Shown here: piece by piece, positions 46,218 through 61,026 of the stretch | Layout of the letters: each line of letters begins with the position of its first letter | How positions within the stretch are numbered: position 1 is the first letter of the stretch | NCBI GenBank assembly: GCA_905250025.1 | Contig: CAJNOJ010000392.1 | Span: 19,242 to 83,241, forward strand | Direction of reading: 5' to 3' | DNA from: Adineta ricciae | Lineage: Eukaryota; Rotifera; Eurotatoria; Adinetida; Adinetidae | DNA length: 64,000 nt | Translations under genes and position numbers: made by a program | The notes under the pieces: generated by a model | What the model was told of the DNA's origin: nothing | The model's input: the letters and a program-made list of their open reading frames with translations, nothing else | Database searches by the model: none

Positions 46218-47476
46218 ATGAATTTAACAATACTCATCAATATTCCAAATCAATACTCGTCAAGTCTCCGTCTGATTCTCACAATTATCTTTGTTATCAT
46301 TACTGGAATTGGTTTATTCGGCAATAGTCTTGTTTTCCTTTCCATAATGACTAACCGATTGAAATTTCGTCATTCACCAACAAATCTTCTTCTTGTTAAT
46401 ATGTCTTGCGCAGATCTACTGATTCTTGTTTTTAACATCTTCGATATTGCACAGTTTGCACTGGACGATAATTGGCCAACCGCTTGGCATCTTGGTTTAT
46501 CTATGTGTAAAATCGTTCGATTCATTCAAGTATTAGGCTGCTATGTTAGTGTACAAACGCTACTGATTATTAGCATTGAAAGGTATGAACGCATGATGAG
46601 CTTCAAAGATAATTTCATAGTTGTTGTTTTTCTTTAGATATATTGCTATTATTCATCCAGTCAAATCGTCTCAAATTAATCGTCATCGACGTGTTTGTTT
46701 CATATTTATTTTAATATGGACCATAGGGTTTCTTGCTGCTACACCAAATCTTTATCTACTACAATTACATTCGTTTTTCAATCGTTCGCATTATTTTATA
46801 TGTGGTTTATCAGATGATCGAGCAGATTCACAATTCATTATGTTCTATAAGTATACCGAGTCCGTGTTCTTCTTCTTTTTACCAGCCGTTGTACAAGTAA
46901 GCTGCTCCTTTGCTGAATTGTCTAGTTTTACTGCTCGTATTCTAGACGGTTGCCTACATGTTTATTTGCTATAAAATCTTTTTGGTCGATCGCGTTGTTC
47001 AAGCCCACTCTTTCGCCCAGCACACACAAAAGACAAAGATTTCTAATGTTCATAATCAATATTCGCATTTCAAATTAAGTTCTTCCTTTCAATCGCCACT
47101 CAATGCGATCGTGTCAACAACATCATCACCACGTTCTCCCACTCATATTATCACAACGACAACTACTCACGGAAACATTGCACGTAAAAAAGCAGTGATT
47201 ATGTTAGTCATCATTACTATATTTTATTTTATCTCATTTTCGCCAACACAGATTAATTTCATCTATACCCAAATGAATCGATCCCATCATCTGTATGAAT
47301 ATCGTTTGTTTTTCGTCATTACTATTCTATTAGCACTGTCATCAACTGCGATCAATCCGATTTTATTTTACATATTCAACAACTTTTTTCGGTATAAATT
47401 CAATGTTTTACTACGTTGTATTTGTCCACGGTGTCGTTTGCCATCGCACATGCATCAGAATGCTCCTATGATTTAA
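46218..47476 (+). CDS. Rhodopsin-family GPCR, probably a peptide receptor
   Basis: Three exons (46218-46582, 46638-46896, 46946-47476) give 384 residues. Seven hydrophobic segments carry class A landmarks: GNSLVF in TM1, NMSCADLL in TM2, a Cys at the top of TM3 (MCKIVRFIQVLG), ERY (DRY equivalent, split by intron 1), a second extracellular loop Cys (YFICGLSDD), TM6 FYFISFSPTQINF and TM7 STAINPILFYIF. TM6 lacks the usual Cys-Trp (CWxP becomes FSPT), and NPxxY is NPILF, so activation switches are altered. A long Ser/Thr-rich third cytosolic loop and a Cys-rich tail (CICPRCR) that may be palmitoylated are present. The overall look is that of neuropeptide receptors. The ligand cannot be told from sequence. 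The NPF gene lies about 8 kb away, but proximity is no evidence of pairing. Confidence 0.88.
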
Positions 47477-48574
47477 TAAATATGAATGCTTTCCTGGTAA
47501 CTTATGCCTTTTTACAGTTCTCTAACAATTATCCAACAAAAATCACATATGTACTACATGTCAGAATGAATTCCAAGTGAATGAGTACTGATGTTTTGAA
47601 TCGGATGTAACCTAATTATTCGAAAGCGCCGAAACATTTGTCAGTGTGCTTTCACATGCACTTAGAGTAGGTTAAAATTCTACCATACATCGTTTGTACT
47701 TCTCTCGTCAGTCAATATACTCGGATAAGTTGCTGCTTTAAAGTTTTAAAGGATAATAAGCAGACGTTCGTGATGTATGCTTACGTCTGAAAAATAGAGA
47801 AGAAAGTAAACTTTTTTAGTATGAACGTCTCTGCGAGAGCTCTAATGTTCTCTCAAAATAGCAGCTGTCGAAGGATAAGAAAACTATTCGTGTTCTTTGA
47901 TCCTTTCTCAAGATAGTTAACGATTCTTCGAAACTATCTATAATTCCCAATGGTAAATCACAATTTATATTTTAGAAAATTCTCAATAGTCCGCATCCTC
48001 AATAATCGCTTTCACAAACTTGAGATACACCATCGTTGTTTCATGTTCGCAGTGTACTGACAGTCATTTGACGGGACGTGAAAAGACATAATGAGAACTT
48101 TTCTGCAGTATGTTTTATTTCTAAAAATGTACAGGTGCTAAAATGGTTATAGATATTTTTCGACAGATTTCTTCCTGCATGCCAATAGAATTCGCACGAG
48201 TTGATTTCTCTTGAAGATCAAATATATCTCAAGAACAAATATATTTAACTGGTGCGAATTGAACACGCGTGTTATCCAACGATAACACGATTTTAATAGT
48301 GACAACAACTCCTTAAGTTACCACTCGTCATCCTAGATTGTTCATCTTCCTTAAATAAGAAACTAATTTGCAAAAATCTGCAATTCATCAGATGCTGACT
48401 ACCGCGTTTGATGCAGAAAAAGACGTTCGAAAGATTTGCCATCAATAGTTAACGCCATCTGTGTGTTTAAATTAAATCCACAGTTGGTAACTTTTCCATA
48501 TTTTACGTTTGATACAGTCAGTCAGATAGAACGAAAATTTAATGTAAGAAAAAACGAATAATTAAATAGAAACA
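47477..48574. other. Intergenic, no gene seen
   Basis: About 1.1 kb of AT-rich DNA lies between the GPCR and the first Maelstrom gene. It has no open frame with a recognisable motif. Confidence 0.5.
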
Positions 48575-50389
48575 ATGCCATCGAAGAGAAAATCACAGAT
48601 AAATAGAACAGGTGTCTATTATTTAGCAGATGAACATCGAAAACTGCATCCGGCTTATTCTCGAATGCACATTCAAGATTTAATTTTACATTTACTACCA
48701 CAGTGGCGTTCGATGACACTTGTCGAAAAGAAACCTTACGAAGAGTAAGTTGATCTATATTTACGAAGACCATTCAATGATTTGTTTATATTTCTTTCTA
48801 GTTTAGCTAAACAATATAAACGTAGTCGCATGTTAAAGAATGAACATGTTGTCACACCGGTAATACCTTCAAGTGAAGAAGTGTCATTTCTCGAACAAAA
48901 TAACAGTGAAAATAATTTCTTGGATTCTTATTTATCAAGGAATCTCCTAACAGTATTCAAACAAGACTTCTTGTTTATTAGTTTTCAAATCTTTTGTCGA
49001 ACCGACGATGAAGACGGGGGAGAATATTATCCAGCTGAAGTGGCTATTATGAGATATTCATTTGCAGAAAATATCAAACAAGAATATTATACTATAATGA
49101 AACCAGAGAAATTTCCCGTCGGATATACCGGCACGGCGATTGATTTATCACGTGACACGCATCAAATTCCACCGTTTGACTTTATCGGAGCTAATGGGGA
49201 CTATGCACAAATATGGCGAGAAGTTAGGAGAGTCATTGGTGGTAAGTAGAATCGTTCGAAGTTGTTTGTGGTTTGATTATATATTCGCGTACACTCTTCT
49301 TTGGTTTTACTGAAAGTATTTCTTAATTAGAGTCAATCGTCGATGCATCAACCATACAACCGATTGTAATCTTCTGTAATGCATTTGATCGCGCTCAGAC
49401 TACTTATCTTCTTAAATGGCTGGTTTCAAAAGATGAGACACAAGTACAGAAACCTTCGTTTCGTGTATGCTCCTTTGAAGCTTTGGTCGCGGCGCTCCTT
49501 CGTCGACTTGGTATTGGTGATTTTGCTCATCAAAGTGTTCGCGAACAGCTACGTCGTCCTATTTATACATTGCAAATTAAAGATCGATGTATCTATCATG
49601 ATTCTCTAGCAATTCAATATTGTTGTCGCGCAATTAATCACGGTTTCAGTCTTCTTCTCGATGGATTTGTTCGAGAACGTTTTATTCAAAAAATACCGGA
49701 ACATGCTCAAATTAAATTAACTGAAACGAAATCAGTTCAAACGCTCAAACCTGATAACGTTAAACACGAAGCACACTCAATTAGTGATGACACCACAGCA
49801 TCTGTTGATGATTCAATCAGTTCAACCTATCTTGAAAAACATCGAGGTGGATTACGTCGTTTAACACAGCTACGCAAAATTGAAGAACAGAAAGTAAAAC
49901 AACACTGACGAAGTTAGTTTCATGAAATATGATGATTGCTTTTGTTTTCTGTATATTAGTCAAGTACTGATAAATTGCAAGCAATCGGTGCAAATGTATT
50001 CATTCAATCACCTTTGCCGAATCCTCCCAGCACAACGGTTCAACGAATGAGTGTTCTATCAATTGAGAACAAAGTATCTCGCCACCATTTTGTTTTACAG
50101 AATATCTTACAAATGCGTTTGTTTACCTTCTTCGTAGTTATCAAAAATCATCAAACCAAGAATCTTATCTCCAATTGAAGTCGATTGTCGTTGGCCAATT
50201 TCTTCACTCTATAACAACAATACTGATGACGAAGATCAATATGTGATGACCGGTCGTGGCTTACGAAAAGCAAATAGCTGTGTGTCGACTGCAGGCGGTA
50301 CCAATTCCGAATCTTTAATATTCACTACCGGCATCGGCCGTGGACGTCGGCTTCAGCTCATTGCTCCGGTACCTGGTTTTCCAATGTGA
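48575..50389 (+). CDS. MAEL: Maelstrom-like protein, copy 1
   Basis: Five exons (48575-48744, 48802-49241, 49331-49893, 49960-50073, 50138-50389) give 512 residues with consistent phases. An N-terminal HMG-box-like domain (YLADEHRKLHPAYSRMHIQD, WRSMTLVEKKPYEDLAKQYK) is followed by the Maelstrom domain, an RNase H-like fold (SFQIFCRTDDEDGGEYYPAE, YTIMKPEKFPVGYTG, THQIPPFDF, RCIYHDSLAIQYCC). The Cys-His-Cys cluster at the end matches the family's ECHC zinc motif. Maelstrom works in the piRNA pathway of animal germ cells, linking transposon silencing to chromatin. The last two exons add a polar tail with GRG and GRGRR motifs that could be methylated and read by Tudor proteins (inference). The tail is found only if the donor at 49894 is used; otherwise the chain stops at 49908. 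Confidence 0.87.
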
Positions 50390-50732
50390 TAGAATATATT
50401 ATTTTTGAAACTCTATTTAACTTTATTATATCTTTCATTGTTTGTCTGATAGTCTAGTCTAGTCTTTCTTTTTGTTTGGTTTGTATATGTGAATGCATGT
50501 TTGCAAAAAAAATCTATTTTGTATAACTGTCGGTCTATTTTTCCAGTGTAAATTTTCATTGACCAATTTTCATTATTTTCGTTTTTCTTTCTTTGATTTT
50601 GAAGACAAAAATTGGAAAAGAAAAGATGATATATTTCTCTTTTTTTTAAGACAAAGTTTGATATCTTAGTGTCTTTTGCATTTGAACTGATCATATATAA
50701 AATTTTAGATTTGACTTCTCTAAAGTGAAAGT
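50390..50732. other. Spacer between Maelstrom copies
   Basis: This T-rich 343-bp spacer has an acceptor-like tttag at about 50704-50708, 25 bp before the second copy's ATG. No gene is seen. Confidence 0.5.
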
Positions 50733-52385
50733 ATGCCAAAGCCAAGTCGGTCACCATTGTATTTCTATGCTGTCGAGTATCAAAGACGTCAACAAACTCA
50801 CCGTCAACATATGAATATCAGCGAAGCTATTGCCGCATGTTATGACGACTGGAAAGCCCTCTCCGAGGAAGATAGACAGCCGTATAAAAACCAATTTCAA
50901 GAATGGCGTCTTCAGTCTCGACTGAATCCAGAATCTGCTCATGTTTCTCAGCAACATACAAAACCTAAGAAAGGAATTTCCAATGACAATGTATTGCAAA
51001 AACGTGATATACCGTGTGCTCAATTGAAACACCATTATGATCGTTTTACTATGGAACGAACTTTTCTCGCATGTGAATATCTACCATTAGATAAAAGTGA
51101 ATTGTTGGCCATGCCAATTTATATACTTAATTTTCAAATCTTCTGCAAACTTGATGAAGAAGATGGTGGAAAATATCTTCCGGCAGAAATGTGCATTTTA
51201 CGTGTACGAAATCTTTGTTAAGTATGGATCAATTATGTTTCCTTTTGTTGTAGTATACTTTAAATGATGGTGTAACAACGTATAAACATAGATTCATCAA
51301 ACCTGAAATGATTCCGACAGGTTACATGTCGTCATGTCTCGAGCACGCAAAGGAAACACATGAAATTCCACTGAAAGATTTCGGTGAAGCATCAAATAAT
51401 TACAAATCGATTTTTCAAGAATTGAAATCTTTTCTTACAACTACGACGATGAATCAATTATCTGACGGTGAAGATGAACGAACGCGTCGAAGATATTCTC
51501 GAATGATGAAACCATGTGTATTTTCTCCTGCTGTGGAGCACGAACAGACAAGTAAATTATTCGACTGGCTGCAAGAAAAGAGCGAAGGTAAAGTCTTCTC
51601 GATGAGAAAGAATATATCCTAACCATTTCTATCGATACATTTAGGGCAAAAACCAACGAAAGAGTCACGTTTGGTCAATTTCGCTAGTATTGAATCTTTA
51701 ATCATGGTTTTAGCAGATTTGAAAAAACATCATGTCTCACGTGATGATATTCAGCGAACATTTGAAAATGCATCTTATTCCTATTTAATTGATCAGCGTT
51801 GCCCATATCATTCTCATTTGGGTATAAGGCATTGCTCTGTAGTGCGATGTCATGCAGCAGCTAAACTTATATCAGCTTATTTAAATCAATTATATGTACC
51901 GGAAAGACCAGCATCCTCCGTAGCTATGATAGGCAAAGCGACTCCGAATCCATTTGTAAATACTCCCAGTCCACCACCCACGACTGCAATGCGTACTGAC
52001 CCTTATCAAGTACAACAGCACGTAGTAAAACAGTACGTGACTCTTTCGAGAAAGAGTAGTTCTTCCTGTTGATCAAATTCTACTTCTTCTTAGACCTACA
52101 CTGAGCTTCCAGAAATATCATCAAAATCACGAGTCTTCAAGTGATTCTTTAGCGTCATGCTACAATCCAATTAAACATGAACAACGTCATAATTCGCATC
52201 AATCCGATGATGAAATTGTTCGATTACAACGGCAAAATTTTCACCGTTTACTTTCTGATGCTGAGTCATCGAACAGAGAGCATCGAACTGATAATCAACG
52301 TGATCTTCTAAATCAACATAGGCAGGTTTTACTTCGAGCACTTCAAACGATCGAACAACAGATCGAGGAACTTGATCTTGAATAA
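50733..52385 (+). CDS. MAEL: Maelstrom-like protein, copy 2
   Basis: Four exons (50733-51203, 51254-51587, 51645-52032, 52094-52385) give 494 residues with consistent phases. An HMG box opens the chain (SPLYFYAVEYQRRQQT, ISEAIAACYDDWKALSEEDR). The Maelstrom domain then runs parallel to copy 1: NFQIFCKLDEEDGGKYLPAE, ILRYTLNDG, FIKPEMIPTGY, THEIPLKDF and RCPYHSHLGIRHC, with the same Cys-His-Cys spacing. The first intron sits after the same ILR/IMR motif region that is uninterrupted in copy 1. The two copies are clearly diverged, so the duplication is old. The C-terminal tail is unlike that of copy 1: polar, then helical (RQVLLRALQTIEQQIEELDL). It lies 77 bp before COX5A, suggesting a shared primary transcript. 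Confidence 0.88.
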
Positions 52386-52460
52386 TTTTAGTAGCTTCCA
52401 TTTTTCTTCATTTTGATCAATTAATGAATTTTAAAAATCAATCATTTTACTTGACATTGT

Positions 52461-52462
52461 AG
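52461..52462 (+). promoter_or_regulatory. 3' splice site abutting the COX5A start codon
   Basis: The AG of gacattgtag is directly followed by the ATG. With only 77 bp after the previous gene's stop there is little room for a promoter plus UTR exon, so a spliced-leader acceptor is a natural reading. Confidence 0.55.
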
Positions 52463-52969
52463 ATGGCTTATCTACTTCGTTCTGCTTTGACTCAATCAGT
52501 CAGCAAAACAACGCGAACAATGTGGACGACAGTTCAACGAAATATGTCATCACATAAAAAAGAAACTGACGAAGAGTTCGATCAACGATGGAAAGCTTAT
52601 TTTGACCGTCCAAATATTGATGGTGAGCGAACAAGAGAAGCATAGATTGAATTGAAAACAGCTTGTCGTTCTTTCATTGCAGGATGGGACATCCGTCAAG
52701 GAATTAATCATATGAACCGTTTAGATTTAATTCCCGAACCAGAAATCATTTCCGCTTGTCTCCAAGCATGTCGTCGTGTGAACGATCATTCATTAGCCGT
52801 TCGATATTTAGAAGCAATTCGCCACAAATCGAACGCTGTTTCTAAGCAAGTTTGGCCTTGGATTCTGCAAGAAATTCGTCCAACATTAGATAAATTAGGT
52901 GTTTCAACACCAGAAGATCTAGGTTACGATAAACCTGAACTAGCCCTCAAATCCGTTGATGATATGTAG
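52463..52969 (+). CDS. COX5A: Cytochrome c oxidase subunit 5A, mitochondrial
   Basis: Two exons (52463-52622, 52683-52969) give 148 residues, normal for this nuclear-encoded subunit of respiratory complex IV. The N-terminal ~35 residues are basic and hydroxylated without acids (AYLLRSALTQSVSKTTRTMW), a mitochondrial presequence. The mature part carries the family blocks EEFDQRWKAYFDRPNIDGWD, MNRLDLIPEPEIISACLQAC, RRVNDHSLAVRYLEAIRHK and LQEIRPTLDKLGVSTPEDLG. The intron falls between DG and W. A splice acceptor touches the ATG, and the gene follows the second Maelstrom copy closely. Confidence 0.95.
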
Positions 52970-54716
52970 AATGAACTTTTGCTAAACTGGTACATCTCGT
53001 GTTTTTTATACCTTGAGCGTTTGTTTTTCTAAAACAAATATAGATCCACTCCTTTCAGATCTTTTCTTTTCTTCCGAATAAAATATATAGCTTGTAACTC
53101 TTTAGATATACCTTTCAGGTAATCAAAAATCATCGATATCAACACGAAAACAATTGTACAGTCTACGAACTAATCAAACAAGATACGCTACCTCTATCGA
53201 TGCATGTCGCCCTATTATAACCATTGATGTACCACTTCGAGCGAATCAGTCTTCTACAGGCGTGCGATGAAGTACGACGAGTGTCTTTTTCTTACAGTTT
53301 AGGGTAAGGTAATCAAATAAACAAATACTTATGTCTGATGTTAAGACTAATAACACAATTTATTTTTAATTCACAGTAATATTTGACGTAATCTAGGCTG
53401 CCTGATATTTAGAGTGACGTAAATGAATAATATAAATAGCACGGAAAAGCACAAGACTGACACGTATCTATCACAGAAACTCCTAAATTGATCGATGGAA
53501 ATTAGTCATTCTATTCAAATGTAAATGTTCATTTTGAGATAGCTTTGAATAATTCATAGACGCTACTTTAACCATAGCTTTGACTTGTCGAACTTGCCTT
53601 TTTTCTTTGCTGCTCGTCAGCTACGTACCCAAACTACGTACTCGACGAACAGAAAGAAAGTATTTCACAGTAAACAATTATTAATCCAACCAAATGTGTT
53701 TTTCATGTTAAATTCGAAAAATCACGTAGCCAGTGAAAACACTGCATCGTGTACAATTTTTTCATTTATTCCTATAACCACGTCTCGATTTCGATTTCTT
53801 CGTGTAAGTTTTTTACTCCATGGACAATAACATATAGTGTTAGTTGTTATAATCATGCTTTCGGCGCGTGAAATGTGGTCACAAACATTATAGAAATTCT
53901 CTTATACAGCTGTGGTCGTCTGCACAAGAATTTTACATAGTTACATGAAACACTTTTCTTCAATTATATCGTCGTGTAAGATAATGCTTTCTCGTCGGTT
54001 AAAATATCATTTTACTTGCGTAATAAATGAGTGTTCTCACGTAGGCACGCTCGCATTTAACCGTATGCTTTTTCTCTCGGTGTTATATTAAGAAAACTTT
54101 GTACCACGAAAAACTCATCTTGCATCTCTCACGTGATGTGCTACGTTAAACGATGGAGAATTAAAGCGAATCCGCCCTATCAAAGTTTTTAATAGAGATG
54201 ATCTAGAAAAGTAAGAAGCTACTCTAATTCTGATTGAAATTTAAATTGAATTTCAACAACGTTCATATATCTCAAAACTTGCAGTTGACGTCATTGAAAG
54301 ACGCCCGCAAATAATTAAAGATTTTCTCGCTCTTGTTCGATAATGAGATGAAAAGTACAATATATCTTTAGCTCTATTTGCTGAATAGTTATTTATGTAT
54401 AATATATATAATGAAAAAATTTTCATGATTCCGTATACATGCTTTTCTTTCTTTTTTTTCAGTTACAAGAATTCCGGAACGGCCAATTTTATTGTATTTG
54501 TAATGTCAGATGGTAGATAGATAGATATATAGTATACATAGATAGTTTATGAAAGAGAAAAGAAATGTTCACTTTTTTTTTGAAAACAACATGGATCATA
54601 ACCGGAATGACAACTGTATTCATCTATAGATGAAAAAGAAAAACGATAAAAAATCAAAAAAATTCTCCGTGTTTGAAATGTATTGTGTTACACTCCACAT
54701 ACGCGATCGGTTGGGT
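52970..54716. other. Intergenic, no gene seen
   Basis: About 1.75 kb lies between convergent COX5A and NPF. A small open frame at 53585-53830 lacks motifs. A short GATA-like run (tagatagatagatat) lies near 54515. Nothing else stands out. Confidence 0.5.
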
Positions 54717-55154
54717 CTATTTTCCGAAGTGTTGGTCAAACTGCTCATCACTTATTGAATTGCCATCGTTGTTATCAAACATATAAAGGAGATGTGTATC
54801 AAGTGGATCGATATATCGTTTCATAAGCGCGCGACCGAAACGTGGTCGACCTATAATCGCATAGTACTCATGCACCTTAAAATAGAAGACAGTTGTATGA
54901 GAGAAAGAGGAGGTTTTCGTTAGTGAAATACTTCTTGCAAGTAACGTTTGAGTTCTTCACGAGAATGAAACCGTTCTGGACGCTTTGGTGGTGCTAGAAA
55001 TAGGAGGTTAAAGTAGAGATCTTTATTTTTCTTTTCGAAAAGATTTACGTGGAACATCAGTAAAACTTGAAACGGCATAAGCTATTTGTATAGCCAGAGA
55101 AAGAAATATGAGCCACGATATAAGACATCTGAGTTTATTGTTGATAGAAGACAT
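54717..55154 (-). CDS. NPF: Neuropeptide F precursor
   Basis: Three small exons (55154-55049, 54993-54932, 54875-54717) give a 108-residue prepropeptide, found by reading splice sites rather than long frames. The first ~27 residues are a signal peptide (LRCLISWLIFLSLAIQIAYA). The peptide then runs through PPKRPERFHSREELKRYLQE to VHEYYAIIGRPRFGR, the invertebrate NPF pattern (Pro-rich start, amphipathic helix, RPRF). Gly-Arg supplies amidation and cleavage, predicting RPRF-amide. The second intron lies between QE and VHEYY; many NPY/NPF genes have an intron in the C-terminal part of the peptide. A C-terminal flanking peptide follows, with a possible KR site. NPF acts through GPCRs on feeding and stress behaviour. 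It is a secreted neuropeptide. Confidence 0.92.
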
Positions 55155-56277
55155 AGTTCGGATGAAAATATCAATGTCGACAATGAGAGGTTTGTTTGAA
55201 TAATGTGAAGATGGATATTCTTTGTTTATTGACGCGTACGGGACGAGAGAGGAGAAAAATGAGAATGAATGGATAAGAATCTAAAACTTCTCTTCAAATA
55301 GTGCACATCATAGATGAAAGAGAAAAGAAAAAGAAAAAGAAAAAAAAAAGAAAATGCTTGCCTCTTTGATTTTTTTTCCGAGAAGTTTTTACGCATGCTT
55401 AAGATTTCTCATCTTGAGCATTGCTTACCATTGTCTTATTTTTTTAATTAAGAAATATGCATGTTTTTTTGATTAATCTTTAATTATTTATTCAAATTGT
55501 TTATCGGGGGGAATAAGATAGCGAACACATCTTTTATACATCATTTGTTGTTCTTTATCATTCTGCTCGAAATTATCCAAAAACATTTATCACCGATCGC
55601 TTAGAGCATTTTGGTCGTCACTCATCCAGCTTTTCTCCTCTTAAACAGATAATTCTGATTTGACTTAAGTTGAATATGTTCATCTTACCCTCAATTAGCT
55701 GACCCTCTTACATTTTTAATCTTCAATTAAACTGCGCAAATATCTCTTGACATATCTCGATGAATTCGACTACAAACAACAACAATAACAAACTTTCTTA
55801 TTCGCAATGACATTGAAACTTTTCGATGCATTACATATTCATTAAAATCAGAACAAATCTATCTCTGAAAACGATGATTGATCTGATCGTGGTCTCATAG
55901 GATATTCATAATAAATCAGTTTTATATGCAACTATTCAATATCTCAAGAGAGTTGACTCTCCCTGTAGAATCGTATAAGAAAGACTGAGGTTCGTCGCTT
56001 TATCAATGAACACATTAAGTTTTCTTCGAAAGCAAAATTTGCTCGCGGACTAAATGTTACTATTGAAAAAAGCAGCTGTTCTATAACGAATTACATCGTA
56101 ATACATACACTGAGCCTTCTTACAACTTTGGAGAACTCTGTTTACTCTATGCTGAAGATGTTATTCGTGTTGAGGAATAAATGAAACTAATTAGAAAATC
56201 AAGAAACGTATTTTTATCCGTTATTTCTGCTCATCAATTCGATTCGATTTCAGATCTAGTCAGATAAAATCATCAAG
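55155..56277. other. Intergenic, divergent spacer
   Basis: About 1.1 kb lies between the divergent NPF and malic enzyme starts. A purine-rich AAAG run lies at about 55318-55355. An acceptor-like tttcag at about 56248-56253 precedes the malic enzyme ATG by 24 bp. Confidence 0.5.
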
Positions 56278-59771
<3,494 letters not shown>

Positions 59772-59851
59772 TTGAATAAAATCTCGTTCTTTTTGCATTT
59801 ACATTGCTAATGATAATTTTTTTATACTAATAAAAACCTATTTATTATTCC

Positions 59852-59853
59852 AG
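59852..59853 (+). promoter_or_regulatory. 3' splice site abutting the DHRS7B-like start codon
   Basis: The pyrimidine-rich tttattattccag ends exactly before the ATG, 82 bp after the malic enzyme stop. This is the same arrangement as at COX5A. Confidence 0.55.
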
Positions 59854-60768
59854 ATGAAGTGGCTGTTAGCCGTTTCGCTAGGTTACTGTTCATTTTTAAT
59901 TCTTCGTTACATACTGCGCAAACGAATTCTTATTCGAGGAAAAACAGTTTTAATTACTGGTGCTTCATCAGGTCTCGGTGAAGCTTTAGCACGATGTCTT
60001 TTCAGAAGACAATGTCAATTAATTCTTCTAGCACGACGTTATGATCGTTTGGAGCGATTAAGTCAAGAACTGATGGAATCACATCCAACATATCCAAAAC
60101 CAAAGCTCGTTCAAATCGACCTGTCACAATTTGATCAAATAGCGTCGTCGGCAACCTTGATGAATATTCTTCAACAAGAATCGATCGACTGTGTAATCAA
60201 CAATGCTGGTATCAGTCAACGTTCATCTGTACTTAGTACACCTATTGAACTTGTGAACGAGATATTTCGTTTGAATTACCTTTCATTAGTTGCATTGACA
60301 AAATTAATTCTGACAAAAATAATCGAACGGAAACAGAAGAACGCAGTCATTGTAAATATATCAAGTTTACAAGGTTTGATAGCTGTACCTGACCGCAGTT
60401 CTTATTCAGCATCAAAACATGCTGTACAAGCATTTAGTGATTCGTTAAGAATGGAACTTCGAGAAGAATATCCCGAACAAAATCTTCATGTTTGTGTTGT
60501 AAGTCCATCGTATATACGCACGGAACTCGGTCAACAAGCAATGAGTCGTTTGAATACAAGTGAAAGCCATGCACAAGACAACCATTCATCAGCATATGAA
60601 GCAGATTATGTTGCAGAAAAGATTATTAAAGCAATTGAATACCGCGAAGATGATGTTATAATCGCACCATTTCAGCAGAAGATTGGAATTTGGTTAAGAA
60701 GATTCTGGCCTGAAGGATTTTTCAAATTGATGATTGCAAGAAATAGACGATTAAAAAGAAAAACCTAA
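59854..60768 (+). CDS. DHRS7B: Short-chain dehydrogenase/reductase, DHRS7B-like
   Basis: One exon of 304 residues. An N-terminal membrane anchor (LAVSLGYCSFLILRYIL) precedes the Rossmann fold. The cofactor motif TGASSGLGEALAR, the NNAG motif (CVINNAGISQRS), the catalytic Ser in VNISSLQG and the YSASKHA Tyr-Lys pair are all present. So is the SPSYIRTEL segment after the active site. The basic residues after the Gly motif (LARRYDRLERL) favour NADPH. DHRS7/7B enzymes reside in ER or peroxisomal membranes; DHRS7B is linked to ether-lipid synthesis. I cannot exclude DHRS7. No intron is needed, unlike most neighbours. The C-terminus ends in basic residues (RRLKRKT). Confidence 0.88.
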   Translation: MKWLLAVSLGYCSFLILRYILRKRILIRGKTVLITGASSGLGEALARCLFRRQCQLILLARRYDRLERLSQELMESHPTYPKPKLVQIDLSQFDQIASSATLMNILQQESIDCVINNAGISQRSSVLSTPIELVNEIFRLNYLSLVALTKLILTKIIERKQKNAVIVNISSLQGLIAVPDRSSYSASKHAVQAFSDSLRMELREEYPEQNLHVCVVSPSYIRTELGQQAMSRLNTSESHAQDNHSSAYEADYVAEKIIKAIEYREDDVIIAPFQQKIGIWLRRFWPEGFFKLMIARNRRLKRKT

Positions 60769-61026
60769 TATCCTTTTGGTTTCTATTTTTAACAAAAAGA
60801 AGATTAAAAAAGTTAATGAAGCTTTTTTCTTTTGGAAGGCACTGAGTTTATCTTTACTAAATAAATTCTTTGAAATTCATGTAGTTTATTAAATGCACAC
60901 ATGTTCTTCTGTCAAGTTAAGAAACATTGCATTGCTATGAATAGGAAAATATGTACACATATTGACATACAATGATCAGACACGAAAAATATGTCCGTCG
61001 AAACGAAATAATTACGATCTGACAAT

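Noticed and set aside
46218-47476. Calling the GPCR an NPF receptor because NPF lies about 8 kb away
   Set aside because: Proximity of ligand and receptor genes is no evidence, and the TM motifs do not single out the NPY/NPF class.
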